Source: a bacterium HR29 (lineage in GTDB: Bacteria; Chloroflexota; Dehalococcoidia; Tepidiformales; Tepidiformaceae). Taken from it: a stretch of 64,000 nt of DNA. Shown here in pieces: positions 51,325-60,168 of this stretch (its first letter is position 1; each line of letters opens with the position of its first letter). Both the position numbers and the translations under genes were made by a program. Where the stretch lies: NCBI GenBank assembly GCA_002898215.1, contig BEIF01000001.1, forward strand, positions 663,501 through 727,500, written 5' to 3'. Under the pieces are notes generated by a model that saw nothing but the letters and a program-made list of their open reading frames with translations, was not told where the DNA came from and ran no database searches.

Positions 51325-51518
51325 TTCGAACCTCCCAAGGTGAAATATGGCTTCCGTATTCGACTCTAGCGGAGGTCCGAGTCTTTGTCGACCGTTTTGG
51401 CAATCGTAACGGCAACGTCTCCAATTTGTCCCAAACGAGTTTCGCCTGTGAACGCACCCTCCGATACTGCGGGAGCGAAAGCGGGCGAATCGGCTCGTCG
51501 AAGCGTTCGACCTCTCCT

Positions 51519-52031
51519 TCAGCGGCGCTCTTGCAAGTTCATGATGCTCGTACGAATCGCATCGAGGAAGGCCTGGAGCTGGTGTTCGAGCCTCCGCAAC
51601 ACTTCGAGAGCGTACTGGTCGGCATCGTCGAGCTGTTTGGTTGCCGCCTCCGCCGCTTCGCTCAGGTGGGCGGCAGCGACGGCATCGGCCTCCGCAATCG
51701 TCTGGCGGGCGCGCTGCTCGGCCTCGAGGAGCATCTGCTGGCTGCGTGCTTCGGCTTCGCGCACGATGTCGCTTTCCGCAAGGATGCGTTCCCGCTCGCG
51801 GTACGCCTCCTCGATGATGCGCCGAGCAGTTTCGCGGGCGTCCTGGATGATCTGGTCCCGACCTTCGAGGATCTGAGCAGCCTGGCGCAGGTCGGCCGGG
51901 ATGGCGAGCCGGAGCTGATCGATGATGTCGAGCATCCGTTTCCGGTCGACGACCAGGTTGCCGCCCACGGGGAGCCTCCGTGCTTGGACCACCAGCTCCT
52001 CCAGGGCGTCGATGAGATCGAAGATCTCCAC
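51519..52031 (-). CDS. Coiled-coil protein, DivIVA/AtpF-like
   Basis: Protein of 170 aa: an N-terminal MEIFDLIDALEELVVQARRLPVGGNLVVDRKRMLDIIDQLR cap followed by a long Ala/Glu/Arg coiled coil (about 50-165). Actinobacterial and Chloroflexota genomes often keep such a gene beside coaD. Septal or cytoskeletal role is inference. It lies 13 bp downstream of coaD on the same strand, likely in one operon with coaD and rsmD. Confidence 0.78.
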   Translation of the reverse strand: MEIFDLIDALEELVVQARRLPVGGNLVVDRKRMLDIIDQLRLAIPADLRQAAQILEGRDQIIQDARETARRIIEEAYRERERILAESDIVREAEARSQQMLLEAEQRARQTIAEADAVAAAHLSEAAEAATKQLDDADQYALEVLRRLEHQLQAFLDAIRTSIMNLQERR

Positions 52032-52044
52032 GGTGTGCTCGCGC

Positions 52045-52530
52045 TCAGTCCTCGAAGCCGAAACGCCGGCGGAGCGCCGTGCGCACGTGCGGGGGAACGA
52101 GGTCCTTCACATCGTAGCCGAGGCGGGCGACTTCGCGGATGCGGCTGGCGCTGATGTAGAGGAAATCCTGGCTCGCCATCAGGTAGACCGACTCCAAGTG
52201 GGGGGCCATCTTCCGGTTCATCATCGCCATGTCGAATTCGGCCTCGAAGTCGCTGACGGCGCGAATCCCGCGTACGATGGCTACCGCTCCCTTCCGTCGG
52301 GCGAAATCCACCGTCATCTCGTCGAAGCCCTCCACCTCCACGTTCGGCAGGTCTTCGACGGCCTTTCGAAACATCTCGATGCGTTCTTCCCAGGAGAAAA
52401 GCGAACCCTTTTCGCGGCCTTTTACGACCGCAACGATCACGCGGTCGAAGAGGTGCGTCATCCGCCTGACGAGGTCGAGGTGCCCGTTCGTAACTGGGTC
52501 GAACCCGCCCGGGAACACTGCAATCCTCAT
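52045..52530 (-). CDS. coaD: Phosphopantetheine adenylyltransferase
   Basis: Nucleotidyltransferase of 161 aa that makes dephospho-CoA. FPGGFDPVTNGHLDLVRR contains the TxGH-type nucleotide motif, RGIRAVSDFEAEFDMAMMNRK is typical, and ISASRIREVA is the ISSTxxR-equivalent. Its ATG overlaps the rsmD stop (ATGA), the common rsmD-coaD pairing. Confidence 0.97.
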   Translation of the reverse strand: MRIAVFPGGFDPVTNGHLDLVRRMTHLFDRVIVAVVKGREKGSLFSWEERIEMFRKAVEDLPNVEVEGFDEMTVDFARRKGAVAIVRGIRAVSDFEAEFDMAMMNRKMAPHLESVYLMASQDFLYISASRIREVARLGYDVKDLVPPHVRTALRRRFGFED

Positions 52531-53087
52531 GCCGCCTCCTGCTCGACGTAAAAACTCAACGTGGTGTCGCCGTAGGTTCGCGCGTCAACGAGCGCAAGCC
52601 CCGTTGGCCGTCCGGGCGGATTGTACCGACTCGCATGCTCGTAGACGACCACGCCTCCCGGCGCTAGCAGGCGGCGGACCTCCGCCAGCGTCTCCTCCCC
52701 CTCGGGCGCTCCGTATGGCGGGTCGAGGAGGACGATGTCGAACCTCCCCTCGACCCAGCGGAGGGCATCTGGGAGGCGTCCCCGGATGACGGTGGCGCGG
52801 TCGCTGTAGCCGGCCGCCGCCAGGTTCCGGAGGATCGTTTGGCATGCTTCGCGGTCCCGCTCCACGAACACGGCCGACGCTGCGCCGCGGCTGAGCGCTT
52901 CAATGCCGAGGGCGCCCGTTCCCGCGAAGAGGTCGAGGACCCGCGCCCCGGTGACCCTCGCGCCCAGGATGTTGAAGAGCGCTTCGCGCACCAGCCCGGT
53001 TGTGGGGCGGAGACGGACGCCTCGCGGCTCGGCGAGGGGCGTCCCCCGAGCCTCTCCACCGGTGATGCGGAGGGGACGCCTCGCCAT
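52527..53087 (-). CDS. rsmD: 16S rRNA (guanine966-N2)-methyltransferase
   Basis: SAM-dependent methyltransferase of 186 aa. Motif I VLDLFAGTGALGIEALSRGA, the acidic ERD loop and motif IV LLDPPY (target base) are intact; RITGGEARG and LRPTTGLVREALFNIL mark the RsmD family. The ATG at 53087 is used; the longer upstream frame is not conserved. It begins 2 bp after the GH18-like gene ends. Confidence 0.95.
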   Translation of the reverse strand: MARRPLRITGGEARGTPLAEPRGVRLRPTTGLVREALFNILGARVTGARVLDLFAGTGALGIEALSRGAASAVFVERDREACQTILRNLAAAGYSDRATVIRGRLPDALRWVEGRFDIVLLDPPYGAPEGEETLAEVRRLLAPGGVVVYEHASRYNPPGRPTGLALVDARTYGDTTLSFYVEQEAA

Positions 53088-53089
53088 CG

Positions 53090-54751
53090 TCAGCCGCCGG
53101 CGGCCGCTGGCGGTGGCTGCACCGCCACCTCGATGGTGTTCTCGAATCGGAATACGCCGTCGCCTACCTGAAGCGTAATGCGGTACGTGCCCGGCTGGGG
53201 CGGCGCCGTCCAGGTCACCGCTCCCCGCGCACCGCCCTGGAGCGTGCCGCCCGAGGCCGTCCACCGCGGCTCCAGGTCGGCCGGGTTCGGTTGGACGAGC
53301 ACGGGCTGGCCAGATTCGATGAAGGGCTCCAAGGCCGGCCAGATGTCACCGAGCAACGGGTCAGCGCTGACGTCCTCGATGGCTACGCCGCCGAGCTGGT
53401 GTTTCGTCACCAGCTCCAGCTTGAAGCCGATACTGAACGCGTTTTCGATCCACACGGTGCGGTTTCCGTTCTGCTTGTAGGTGAAGGTCACCGTCGCCGT
53501 GTTGGGGTCCCACACGATCCCCGACACACCGAGGTTCCGATCGATGTTCGGAGCGCTGATTTCGACGTTCGCATTGGTGCGGATTGGCTCGGCCGACGAG
53601 CCCGGCTGCGCAATCGCTGCGGCGATCCGCATCGCCTCCGCTAGCTTCAGGGTGCGGAAGCCCTCCGCCGAGGACTCGGTTGCATACGGCGTCACGGTGA
53701 GGACGAGCTTGTTCGCCGGCACCGAGAGCTTCAGGTACTCGAGGATCTCCGGCATATGCAGACGGTACAGCCGTTGGTCGCGCATGGGGGCGATCTGGAC
53801 GATGTCGGCGGCTTCGCCCAGAGCCTTCCAGTCGTACGCGCCCTCCTCGACACGGTCGGCTAGGCGCTGCGGCGGGGGAAGCGTGAGGCTGAGCAGCTTC
53901 CCCTCCTTGTGCAGCGCTTGGGACAGCTCCAGGACGAGCAGCGAGAACGACTGGCGCAGGTCCGGCCGGAGGTCGAGGTAGGCGACGTCGATGCCGTCGG
54001 CGCCGGTGTCGCGGACCACGCGGAGGATGGCTTGGACGTGCGTCGTGCGGCTTGCGGCACTGGAGAGGATTGCGTCGACGTTCGCCAGGGAGCCCGTTGC
54101 CGCGCTGCTCGCGGAAATGGTGGGGAGCCATAGGGCCCCGCCCCGGTCGGCGACGAGCGTGGGCTGCCCTTCCACGCCCCCGTCGGCCGAAGGCCGAAAG
54201 TCGAGCGTATGCAGCATGGTGAGGGCACCCGCCGCCGAAGGATGGAGCGTCTGTCCAGCCGGCAGGTACCCGATGACGTGACCCGCCGGGAGGAGCCGTC
54301 TGAGCACCGCGACGAACGGCGGGACCTTCGCGACCGTCGCCTGCGCCTTCTTGCCCTCCTCGGCGAGCACGGCCGGCCCCAGCGGCGTCCAGGTCCGGCT
54401 CGCGGGGTCGTACTCGTAGAGGGCGAGTCCCCCGGCGTCGTCAGCGGCCCGTTCGAGCTTCACGCTGAGCTGGAACTCGGCCCCGTCCGGGAGGTCCCTG
54501 GTGTCACCCCTCAGTTCGTACAGCTTGCTGGCGAAGGCGAACCCGGCTGGCGGTTCGGCTTCGACGCTGCTCGGGCAGTACACGTCGCTGCAGCTATCGC
54601 CGCGGACCCAGCCGATGATGAAGGCAGCCACGATGACCAGCCCGCCGATGATCCCGGCAAAGGCTGCCAGTCGCGGCCACGACGGGCCCAGGCGGCGGCT
54701 CGGCCGGTGCGGGGCTGGGCGTCCCCATCGTGCTTTCGGCGTATCGCGCAT
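53090..54751 (-). CDS. Membrane-anchored GH18-like pseudoenzyme with Ig-like tail
   Basis: Protein of 553 aa with an N-terminal TM helix (about 28-48), a beta-rich domain (about 70-170), a GH18/YaaH-type TIM barrel (about 175-440) and a C-terminal Ig-like domain (PPQPGTYRITLQVGDGVF). In the barrel the GH18 motif DGxDxDxE reads DGIDVAYL, so the last catalytic Asp and the acid Glu are replaced by Ala and Leu. It likely binds wall glycans or another ligand instead of cleaving them. ATG 54751 follows GGAGGA. Confidence 0.8.
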   Translation of the reverse strand: MRDTPKARWGRPAPHRPSRRLGPSWPRLAAFAGIIGGLVIVAAFIIGWVRGDSCSDVYCPSSVEAEPPAGFAFASKLYELRGDTRDLPDGAEFQLSVKLERAADDAGGLALYEYDPASRTWTPLGPAVLAEEGKKAQATVAKVPPFVAVLRRLLPAGHVIGYLPAGQTLHPSAAGALTMLHTLDFRPSADGGVEGQPTLVADRGGALWLPTISASSAATGSLANVDAILSSAASRTTHVQAILRVVRDTGADGIDVAYLDLRPDLRQSFSLLVLELSQALHKEGKLLSLTLPPPQRLADRVEEGAYDWKALGEAADIVQIAPMRDQRLYRLHMPEILEYLKLSVPANKLVLTVTPYATESSAEGFRTLKLAEAMRIAAAIAQPGSSAEPIRTNANVEISAPNIDRNLGVSGIVWDPNTATVTFTYKQNGNRTVWIENAFSIGFKLELVTKHQLGGVAIEDVSADPLLGDIWPALEPFIESGQPVLVQPNPADLEPRWTASGGTLQGGARGAVTWTAPPQPGTYRITLQVGDGVFRFENTIEVAVQPPPAAAGG

Positions 54752-54850
54752 CGTTCCTCCGGCGGTCGAACCCGCTCCGGATCAGCAGGGTGGCACGGCG
54801 CTGCGGTATCGGTCCAGCAGGTCGCCGCAGGTCGAAACTCCCGCTTGCCG

Positions 54851-54880
54851 TTGTCGGCGCCTCCCGCAACGGGGTATACT
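54851..54880 (+). promoter_or_regulatory. greA-lysS promoter
   Basis: TTGTCG (54851-54856) and TATACT (54875-54880) with an 18-bp spacer. Transcription would begin near 54886-54888, exactly where the leader hairpin starts. Confidence 0.6.
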
Positions 54881-54887
54881 CCCCCCG

Positions 54888-54920
54888 ACTGAGGCGCGGC
54901 GGGCCTCGGTCCATTTTTTT
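54888..54920 (+). terminator. Terminator-like hairpin in the greA leader
   Basis: ACTGAGGC (54888-54895) pairs with GCCTCGGT (54903-54910), 7-nt loop, one G-T wobble, then CCA and seven T (54914-54920). It starts at the expected transcript 5' end and lies 31 bp before the greA ATG, so partial termination would yield a ~33-nt RNA. Confidence 0.6.
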
Positions 54921-54950
54921 ACCGTCGGCCAGTGAGCGAGGCTAGCGTCT

Positions 54951-55418
54951 ATGACCGAGAAAACGATCCCGTTGACGCCGGAAGGCCGCGACAAGCTGCT
55001 GAAGGAGCTCGAAGAGCTCCGCAGTCGGCGAAAGCTCATCGCCGAACGCATCCACCACGCCCAGGAGCTGGGCACAAGTCAGACCGACGCCGAGTACGAG
55101 GATGCGAAGCAGGAACAGGGGATGGTGGAGGGGCGGATCCTGGAGATCGAGGAGATCCTCCGCCGGGCCGTCATCATCGACGAGTCGAAGGTGCAGGGGG
55201 CCGGGCGCGTCGTCGTGGGCAGCCGCGTCGAGGTCGAGCAGGACGGCCAGGTGCGGGTCTTCCGTATCGTCGGCGCTCCGGAGGCCGACCCTTCCGTAGG
55301 GAAGATCTCGAACGAGTCCCCCGTCGGCCGCGCCTTACTGGGGAAGGCGCCGGGCGATGTCGTCGAGGTGAACGTGCCCAAGGGAGTGCTTAAGCTCAAA
55401 ATCCTCAAGGTAGAGTGA
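54951..55418 (+). CDS. greA: Transcription elongation factor GreA
   Basis: Protein of 155 aa: an N-terminal antiparallel coiled coil whose tip contains the acidic DAEYEDAKQEQ (Asp and Glu that activate RNA polymerase cleavage), then an FKBP-like C-terminal domain with GSRVEVEQDGQVRVF and SPVGRALLGKAPGD. Rescues backtracked RNA polymerase. Ribosome site unclear. Stop overlaps lysS by GTGA, the common greA-lysS pair. Confidence 0.97.
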   Translation: MTEKTIPLTPEGRDKLLKELEELRSRRKLIAERIHHAQELGTSQTDAEYEDAKQEQGMVEGRILEIEEILRRAVIIDESKVQGAGRVVVGSRVEVEQDGQVRVFRIVGAPEADPSVGKISNESPVGRALLGKAPGDVVEVNVPKGVLKLKILKVE

Positions 55419-56947
55419 GCGCCCCCGTCGAACCGCCTGCCGGGCGGAGGGCGAACGAAGGAGGCGAAGGCCCGTTGGACGACCTGTTGGCAGCGCGGCT
55501 CGCCAAGCTCGAGCAGCTGCGCGCCCGCGGCATCGACCCGTACCCGCCGAGGGTCCGCCGCACACACACTGCGGCAGAGGCCCGGGAGCTCGCCATCGCT
55601 GCGGGCCGCGAACCCGCTGCCGACAACGGAGCGGTGGTCGTGTGCGGTCGCGTCATGGCGCGCAGGGACATGGGCCGTGCGACTTTCGTCGACCTCCAGG
55701 ACGGGAGCGGCCGGATTCAGGCCCTTCTCCGCCAGAACATCCTCGGGCCCGACGCTTACGAGTTGTTTCGCCTGGTGGACCTCGGGGACTTTGTCGCCAT
55801 CGAAGGCCAGCCGATGCTTACGAGAACCGGTGAGCCGACGGTGGAGGCGCGGGAGTGGAGGATGCTGTGCAAGGCGCTCCATGCCCCGCCGGAGAAGTAC
55901 CACGGCCTCGCCGACCCGGAGCTCCGGCAGCGGCGGCGATACCTCGACCTCATGGCCAACGAGGAGACGCGCCGCACCTTCCGCATCCGGACGGAGATGG
56001 TGCGTGCCATCCGCCGTTTCCTCGACGAGCGGGGATTCATGGAGGTGGAGACACCAATCCTTCAGGAGGTTACCGGGGGCGCCGCCGCCAAGCCCTTCGT
56101 AACGCACTACGACGCCCTCGATGAGGACCGGTACCTTCGCATCAGCCTCGAGCTGTACCTGAAGCGCCTCATCGTGGGAGGGTTCGACAAGGTGTACGAG
56201 CTTGGCCGGAACTTCCGGAACGAGGGATTGGGCTGGAAGTACAACCCCGAGTTCACCATGCTCGAGACCTACGAGGCGTACACCGATTACCACGGTGTCG
56301 CGGAGATGGCCGAGGCGCTCGTCTCGACCGTGGCATCGGAGGTGCTGGGCACGCGGACCATCACGTTCCGGGGACACGAGATCTCCCTCGAACCCCCATT
56401 CCAACGGATGACGATGTACGAGGCGCTGGACCGGTACGCCGGCATCGACGCCGAGCGCCTCAGCACGGCCGAGGCGCTTCGCGCCGAGCTCGAGCGTCGG
56501 GGCCTCGAGACCGACCCCCGCTGGGGGTGGGGCAAACTGCTCGACGAGGCGATGAGCGCGTACGTGGAGCCCAACCTCATCCAGCCGACGTTCCTCCTCG
56601 ACTACCCGGTGGAGCTCTCCCCGCTCGCCAAGCGGAAGCCTGACAATCCGCGCCTGGTGGAGCGGTTCGAGCTCTTCATCGGCGGTCTCGAAGCTGGCAA
56701 CGCCTACACGGAGCTCAACGACCCGATCGATCAGCGGCGGCGCTTCGAAGAGCAGCTGGCGATGCGGGCGGCGGGCGACGAAGAGGCGGAGATGCTCGAT
56801 GAAGACTTCCTCCTCGCCATCGAGCACGGGATGCCCCCCACCGGCGGCTTCGGCATGGGCATCGATCGCTTGGCCATGCTCTTCACCGGTCACGCGACCA
56901 TCCGCGAGGTCATCCTCTTTCCGCAGCTGCGGAAGGTGAAGTCGTAG
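55415..56947 (+). CDS. lysS: Lysyl-tRNA synthetase, class II
   Basis: Synthetase of 510 aa. OB-fold anticodon domain (about 65-165, VVCGRVMARRDMGRATFVDLQDG in outline), then class II motif 1 FMEVETPIL, motif 2 FRNEGLGWKYNPEFTMLE, and motif 3 GMGIDRLAML. GTG start fixed by overlap with greA; the first ~25 residues (PVEPPAGRRANEGG) are a non-conserved extension, so a start further in is possible. Confidence 0.96.
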   Translation: MSAPVEPPAGRRANEGGEGPLDDLLAARLAKLEQLRARGIDPYPPRVRRTHTAAEARELAIAAGREPAADNGAVVVCGRVMARRDMGRATFVDLQDGSGRIQALLRQNILGPDAYELFRLVDLGDFVAIEGQPMLTRTGEPTVEAREWRMLCKALHAPPEKYHGLADPELRQRRRYLDLMANEETRRTFRIRTEMVRAIRRFLDERGFMEVETPILQEVTGGAAAKPFVTHYDALDEDRYLRISLELYLKRLIVGGFDKVYELGRNFRNEGLGWKYNPEFTMLETYEAYTDYHGVAEMAEALVSTVASEVLGTRTITFRGHEISLEPPFQRMTMYEALDRYAGIDAERLSTAEALRAELERRGLETDPRWGWGKLLDEAMSAYVEPNLIQPTFLLDYPVELSPLAKRKPDNPRLVERFELFIGGLEAGNAYTELNDPIDQRRRFEEQLAMRAAGDEEAEMLDEDFLLAIEHGMPPTGGFGMGIDRLAMLFTGHATIREVILFPQLRKVKS

Positions 56948-56957
56948 CGAGGGGGCG

Positions 56958-57494
56958 GTGGCAGAGTCGGGAACGCCGCGGTACGCCGACATCGAGCGCC
57001 ACCACACGGCAACGGCGTACGTCGTTGCCGGCGAGCGGACGTTGCTCATCTGGCATCGAAACCTGGGGATGTGGCTTCCTCCCGGTGGCCACTGCGAGCT
57101 GAACGAGGACCCCGTCTCGGCCGCTGTCCGCGAGGCCCGCGAGGAGTCCGGCCTCGATGTCGAAGTGGTGCCCTTGCATCCCCTCATCGAGTGCTCGGCA
57201 CCGCAGGTGCTCCCGCCGCCTGCCGTCATCCTCCTCGAGGACATCATCCGGCCCGACCAGCCGTATCATCAGCACATCGACCACGTCTTCTTCACGCGTG
57301 CACGCGGGGAAGTGGACTTCGAGGCTCCGGTCCCCGGCGGGCCGGCGCGTTGGCTGACGCGCGCCGAGCTCCTCGACGCGGGGCTTGCCCTGCCCAACCC
57401 CGAAGGGACGCTCGTTCCCGTGGCCGAGGACGTCCGGCTGCTAGGGGTGCAGGCCATCGACGTTGTGAGCTCTCGGGAGGCGGTCCGTGCTTAG
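56958..57494 (+). CDS. NUDIX hydrolase
   Basis: Protein of 178 aa with a complete Nudix box: G-GHCELNEDPVSAAVREAREESGL (positions about 44-67), which binds Mg2+ for pyrophosphate hydrolysis. RHHTATAYVVAGERTLLIWHR is the usual first strand pair. Substrate unknown. GTG start 10 bp after lysS. It overlaps serS by 8 bp, so lysS-NUDIX-serS may be one transcript. Confidence 0.88.
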   Translation: MAESGTPRYADIERHHTATAYVVAGERTLLIWHRNLGMWLPPGGHCELNEDPVSAAVREAREESGLDVEVVPLHPLIECSAPQVLPPPAVILLEDIIRPDQPYHQHIDHVFFTRARGEVDFEAPVPGGPARWLTRAELLDAGLALPNPEGTLVPVAEDVRLLGVQAIDVVSSREAVRA

Positions 57495-58758
57495 CGTCCA
57501 GTTCATCCGCGAGAACGCGGAGCGGGTTCGTCGCGACCTCGCTCTCCGCAACACGACGGCGCCCATCGACCGCATTCTCCACCTGGACGACCGGCGCCGC
57601 GCGCTGCTCCAGGAGGTCGAGGCCCTCCGGCACGAGCGGAACGTGGCGAGCAAGGCCATCGGGCAGACGAAGGACCCCGAGGAGCGGGAGGAGCGCATCC
57701 GGGCGATGCGTGCCGTCGGTGCGCGCATCGATGCCCTCGAGGCCGAGCTGCGCGATGTGGAGCGCGCCCTCCGCGAAGCGCTTCTCGAGGTGCCGAACGT
57801 CGTCGACCCCTCCGTGCCTCCAGGCCCGGACGAGAGCGGCAACGTCGTCGTCGAGGAGTGGGGCGAACGGCGGACCTTCGATTTCGAGCCCCTGCCCCAC
57901 TGGGAGCTGGGAGAGCGCCTCGGCGGCCTCGACTTCGAGCGTGGGGTGAAGATGGCCGGGAGCCGCTTCTTCGTGATGCGGGGGCCGCTTGCACGGCTGC
58001 ACCGAGGGCTCATCGCTTGGATGCTCGACCGCCACCGCGAGGCCGGCTTCGTCGAACACTACCTGCCCTACATGCTCACCGAGGCGTCGCTGTACGCCTC
58101 CGGCCACCTCCCGAAGTTTCGCGACAACCTCTACCACGACGACCAGGAGGACTACTTCTGGGTGCCCACGGCCGAGGCGCCGTTCGTGAACTTGTACCGC
58201 GACGAGATCCTGCCGCCCGGGAGCCTGCCGAAGCGGTTGGTGGCGCACACTCCGTGCTTCCGAAGGGAGCAGATGAGCGCCGGCCGCGACGTCCGCGGCA
58301 TCAAGCGGCTGCACCAGTTCGAAAAGGTCGAGCTCTTCGTCATCTGCGAGCCGGCTACCAGCAACTCCGAGCTGGACGGCCTCGTTCGGAGGGCTCGCGC
58401 GCTCCTGGAGGAGCTGGAGCTTCCCCACCGAGTCGTCCAGCTTTGTAGCGGCGACCTCGGGTTCAGCGCGGCAAAGACGTTCGACATCGAAGTCTGGGCT
58501 CCCGGGGCGGGCGAGTGGCTCGAGGTGAGCTCCGCCTCGAACTGCCTCGATTTCCAGTCCCGGCGCGCGAACGTCCGCTACCGGCCCGAGCCTGAAGCCC
58601 CGGTGACCTTCCCACACATGCTCAACGCCTCGGGGCTGGCCCTGCCTCGCACGCTCATCGCGGTGATGGAGACGTACCAGAACGCCGACGGGACGATCAC
58701 CGTCCCCCGCCCCCTCCGGCCGTACGTCGGCACCGACCGCATCGAGCCGCTGGAATAG
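57487..58758 (+). CDS. serS: Seryl-tRNA synthetase
   Basis: Class II synthetase of 423 aa: N-terminal tRNA-binding coiled coil (about 27-105), then TEASLYASGHLPKF, motif 2 FRREQMSAGRDVRGIKRLHQFEKVE, and motif 3 NASGLALPRTLIAVMETYQ. GTG start overlaps the NUDIX stop. Followed by a strong hairpin. Confidence 0.97.
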   Translation: MLSVQFIRENAERVRRDLALRNTTAPIDRILHLDDRRRALLQEVEALRHERNVASKAIGQTKDPEEREERIRAMRAVGARIDALEAELRDVERALREALLEVPNVVDPSVPPGPDESGNVVVEEWGERRTFDFEPLPHWELGERLGGLDFERGVKMAGSRFFVMRGPLARLHRGLIAWMLDRHREAGFVEHYLPYMLTEASLYASGHLPKFRDNLYHDDQEDYFWVPTAEAPFVNLYRDEILPPGSLPKRLVAHTPCFRREQMSAGRDVRGIKRLHQFEKVELFVICEPATSNSELDGLVRRARALLEELELPHRVVQLCSGDLGFSAAKTFDIEVWAPGAGEWLEVSSASNCLDFQSRRANVRYRPEPEAPVTFPHMLNASGLALPRTLIAVMETYQNADGTITVPRPLRPYVGTDRIEPLE

Positions 58759-58760
58759 TA

Positions 58761-58784
58761 CGGGCCCCGCCCAAGCGGGGCCCG
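58761..58784. terminator. Bidirectional terminator between serS and clpP
   Basis: Perfect 10-bp arms CGGGCCCCGC / GCGGGGCCCG with a CCAA loop, starting 3 bp after the serS stop and 22 bp from the clpP stop. Confidence 0.75.
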
Positions 58785-58806
58785 CAGCGATTGTCTCGCG
58801 CGACCG

Positions 58807-59505
58807 TCAACTGCTCTTCCCGTGGCCGTTCTGTCCCACAGCCGTCGCGGCGTGCTCAGGCCGTTCGAGGATCTCGTCGATGAGGCCGTACGCTTTCGCC
58901 TGCTGGGGGTCGAGCCAGAAGTCACGGTCGGTATCCTGCTCGATCTTCTCCAGCGGTTGACCGGTGTGCTTGGAGATGATCTCCCGCAGGACGCGTTGCA
59001 GGCGGAGTGTCTCCCGTGCCTGGATCTCGATATCGCGCGCTTGGCCTTGCGCGCCGGACATGACCTGATGCAGGTGCATGGTGGAGTGGGGCAGCGCATA
59101 CCGCTTCCCCTTCGCGCCCGCGGTGAGCAGGACGGTGCCCATGCTGGCCGAAAGGCCGATGCACACGGTGGCGACGTCTGGGCGGATCAACTGCATCGTG
59201 TCGTAGATGGCGAGCCCTGCCGTCACGCTTCCGCCCGGGCAGTTGATGTACATCATGATGTCCTTCTCGTCGTCCTCGCGCGCCAGATAGAGGAGCTGGG
59301 CGATGACGATGTTCGCCACCATCGCGTCGATGGGGGTGCCGAGGAAGACGATCCGCTCCTTGAGAAGCAGGGAGTAGATGTCGTAGGCGCGCTCGCGCCG
59401 CCCGTCCGACTCGATGACGTAGGGGATGATGTTCGTGGGCGGAAGGTACGGAGGCGGCGGCACGTTGCCACCGATGATGTCGCGCAGGACTTCATAGCTG
59501 CCCAT
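58807..59505 (-). CDS. clpP: ATP-dependent Clp protease proteolytic subunit
   Basis: Serine protease of 232 aa. Catalytic Ser in [11 protein letters not shown], His in HSTMHLHQV, and Asp in [13 protein letters not shown] are present; [11 protein letters not shown] and YINCPGGSV mark the family. N-terminal extension of ~20 residues rich in Pro. The SAS in place of the usual AAS before Met is a mild variation. ATG 59505 follows AGGAGG. No clpX neighbour. Confidence 0.95.
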   Translation of the reverse strand: MGSYEVLRDIIGGNVPPPPYLPPTNIIPYVIESDGRRERAYDIYSLLLKERIVFLGTPIDAMVANIVIAQLLYLAREDDEKDIMMYINCPGGSVTAGLAIYDTMQLIRPDVATVCIGLSASMGTVLLTAGAKGKRYALPHSTMHLHQVMSGAQGQARDIEIQARETLRLQRVLREIISKHTGQPLEKIEQDTDRDFWLDPQQAKAYGLIDEILERPEHAATAVGQNGHGKSS

Positions 59506-59565
59506 GAACGCCTCCTCTCGCTCTCCAGTGTGCGGTGCCGCCGGCCAAGCTGCCAAGCGGAAGCC

Positions 59566-59590
59566 GATGGCCGAACGGCCGTCGGCCATC
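59566..59590. promoter_or_regulatory. Inverted repeat upstream of zinc-ribbon gene
   Basis: Perfect 9-bp arms GATGGCCGA (59566-59574) and TCGGCCATC (59582-59590) with a 7-bp spacer, 14 bp before a -10-like TACAAT (59604-59609). It covers the -35 zone, so an operator is plausible. Confidence 0.4.
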
Positions 59591-59642
59591 CCGCCGGAGC
59601 CGGTACAATCCTTCGCAGGAACGATGGGAAGGAGTCCTGCCG

Positions 59643-59795
59643 ATGCGCAGGTGTCCGTGGTGCGGACGTGAGAACCTGAACGTGTACGTCTATTGCCAGG
59701 GCTGCGGGCGCGGTTTCGCCGGGCCTGAGCGGAAGGAGAAGCCGCGGGAGGGGAAACGCCGCGGGCTGCTGGGCTTCCTCCGCCGGGCAGCGTAG
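59643..59795 (+). CDS. Small zinc-ribbon protein (50 aa)
   Basis: ATG 59643 follows [30 protein letters not shown] provides CxxC and CxxC for a zinc ribbon, followed by a basic tail ([18 protein letters not shown]) that could bind nucleic acid or membrane. Function unknown. Convergent with the NrtS-like gene 5 bp away. Confidence 0.7.
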   Translation: MRRCPWCGRENLNVYVYCQGCGRGFAGPERKEKPREGKRRGLLGFLRRAA

Positions 59796-59800
59796 CTAAC

Positions 59801-60163
59801 TCAGCGGCGCGGAAGCCCGTGCCGCCGGAGCTGCGCCACCCGCAGGGCGGAGACCGTCGCCACGCAGTAGGGGACGCAGTAGGTCAAGGGTGTTTTCCAC
59901 AGCATCGCCGCCTGGAGGTTCCCCGAAGCGAGCTGGTCCCCCTGGTTGATGGCGGTGAGGACGGTACCCACGACAGCGGCGACGGTGAGGGCCGTCCGCA
60001 CGACCCTGCGGGAAGAAAGCGTGTGCCGGAGGCAAAGGTGGACGGGTGCCCCGTCGTCGCCCTCGACCCGGAAGCGAGCGAAGGAGTGAGCGCCGCGATC
60101 GCAAGGGGGGAGGACTCCGCTCTCGTCCTCCGAGGCGCGGCTCACACCGGCGGCTGCGGTCAT
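59801..60163 (-). CDS. NrtS-like small membrane protein
   Basis: Protein of 120 aa. C-terminal half has two TM helices with [15 protein letters not shown] and [21 protein letters not shown], which match the NrtS nitrate/nitrite transporter-like family. The polar N-terminal part (aa 1-45) is less typical. It lies 5 bp downstream of ccdA, so it joins the redox operon. Transport function is by family only. Confidence 0.72.
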   Translation of the reverse strand: MTAAAGVSRASEDESGVLPPCDRGAHSFARFRVEGDDGAPVHLCLRHTLSSRRVVRTALTVAAVVGTVLTAINQGDQLASGNLQAAMLWKTPLTYCVPYCVATVSALRVAQLRRHGLPRR

Positions 60164-60168
60164 CTCAC

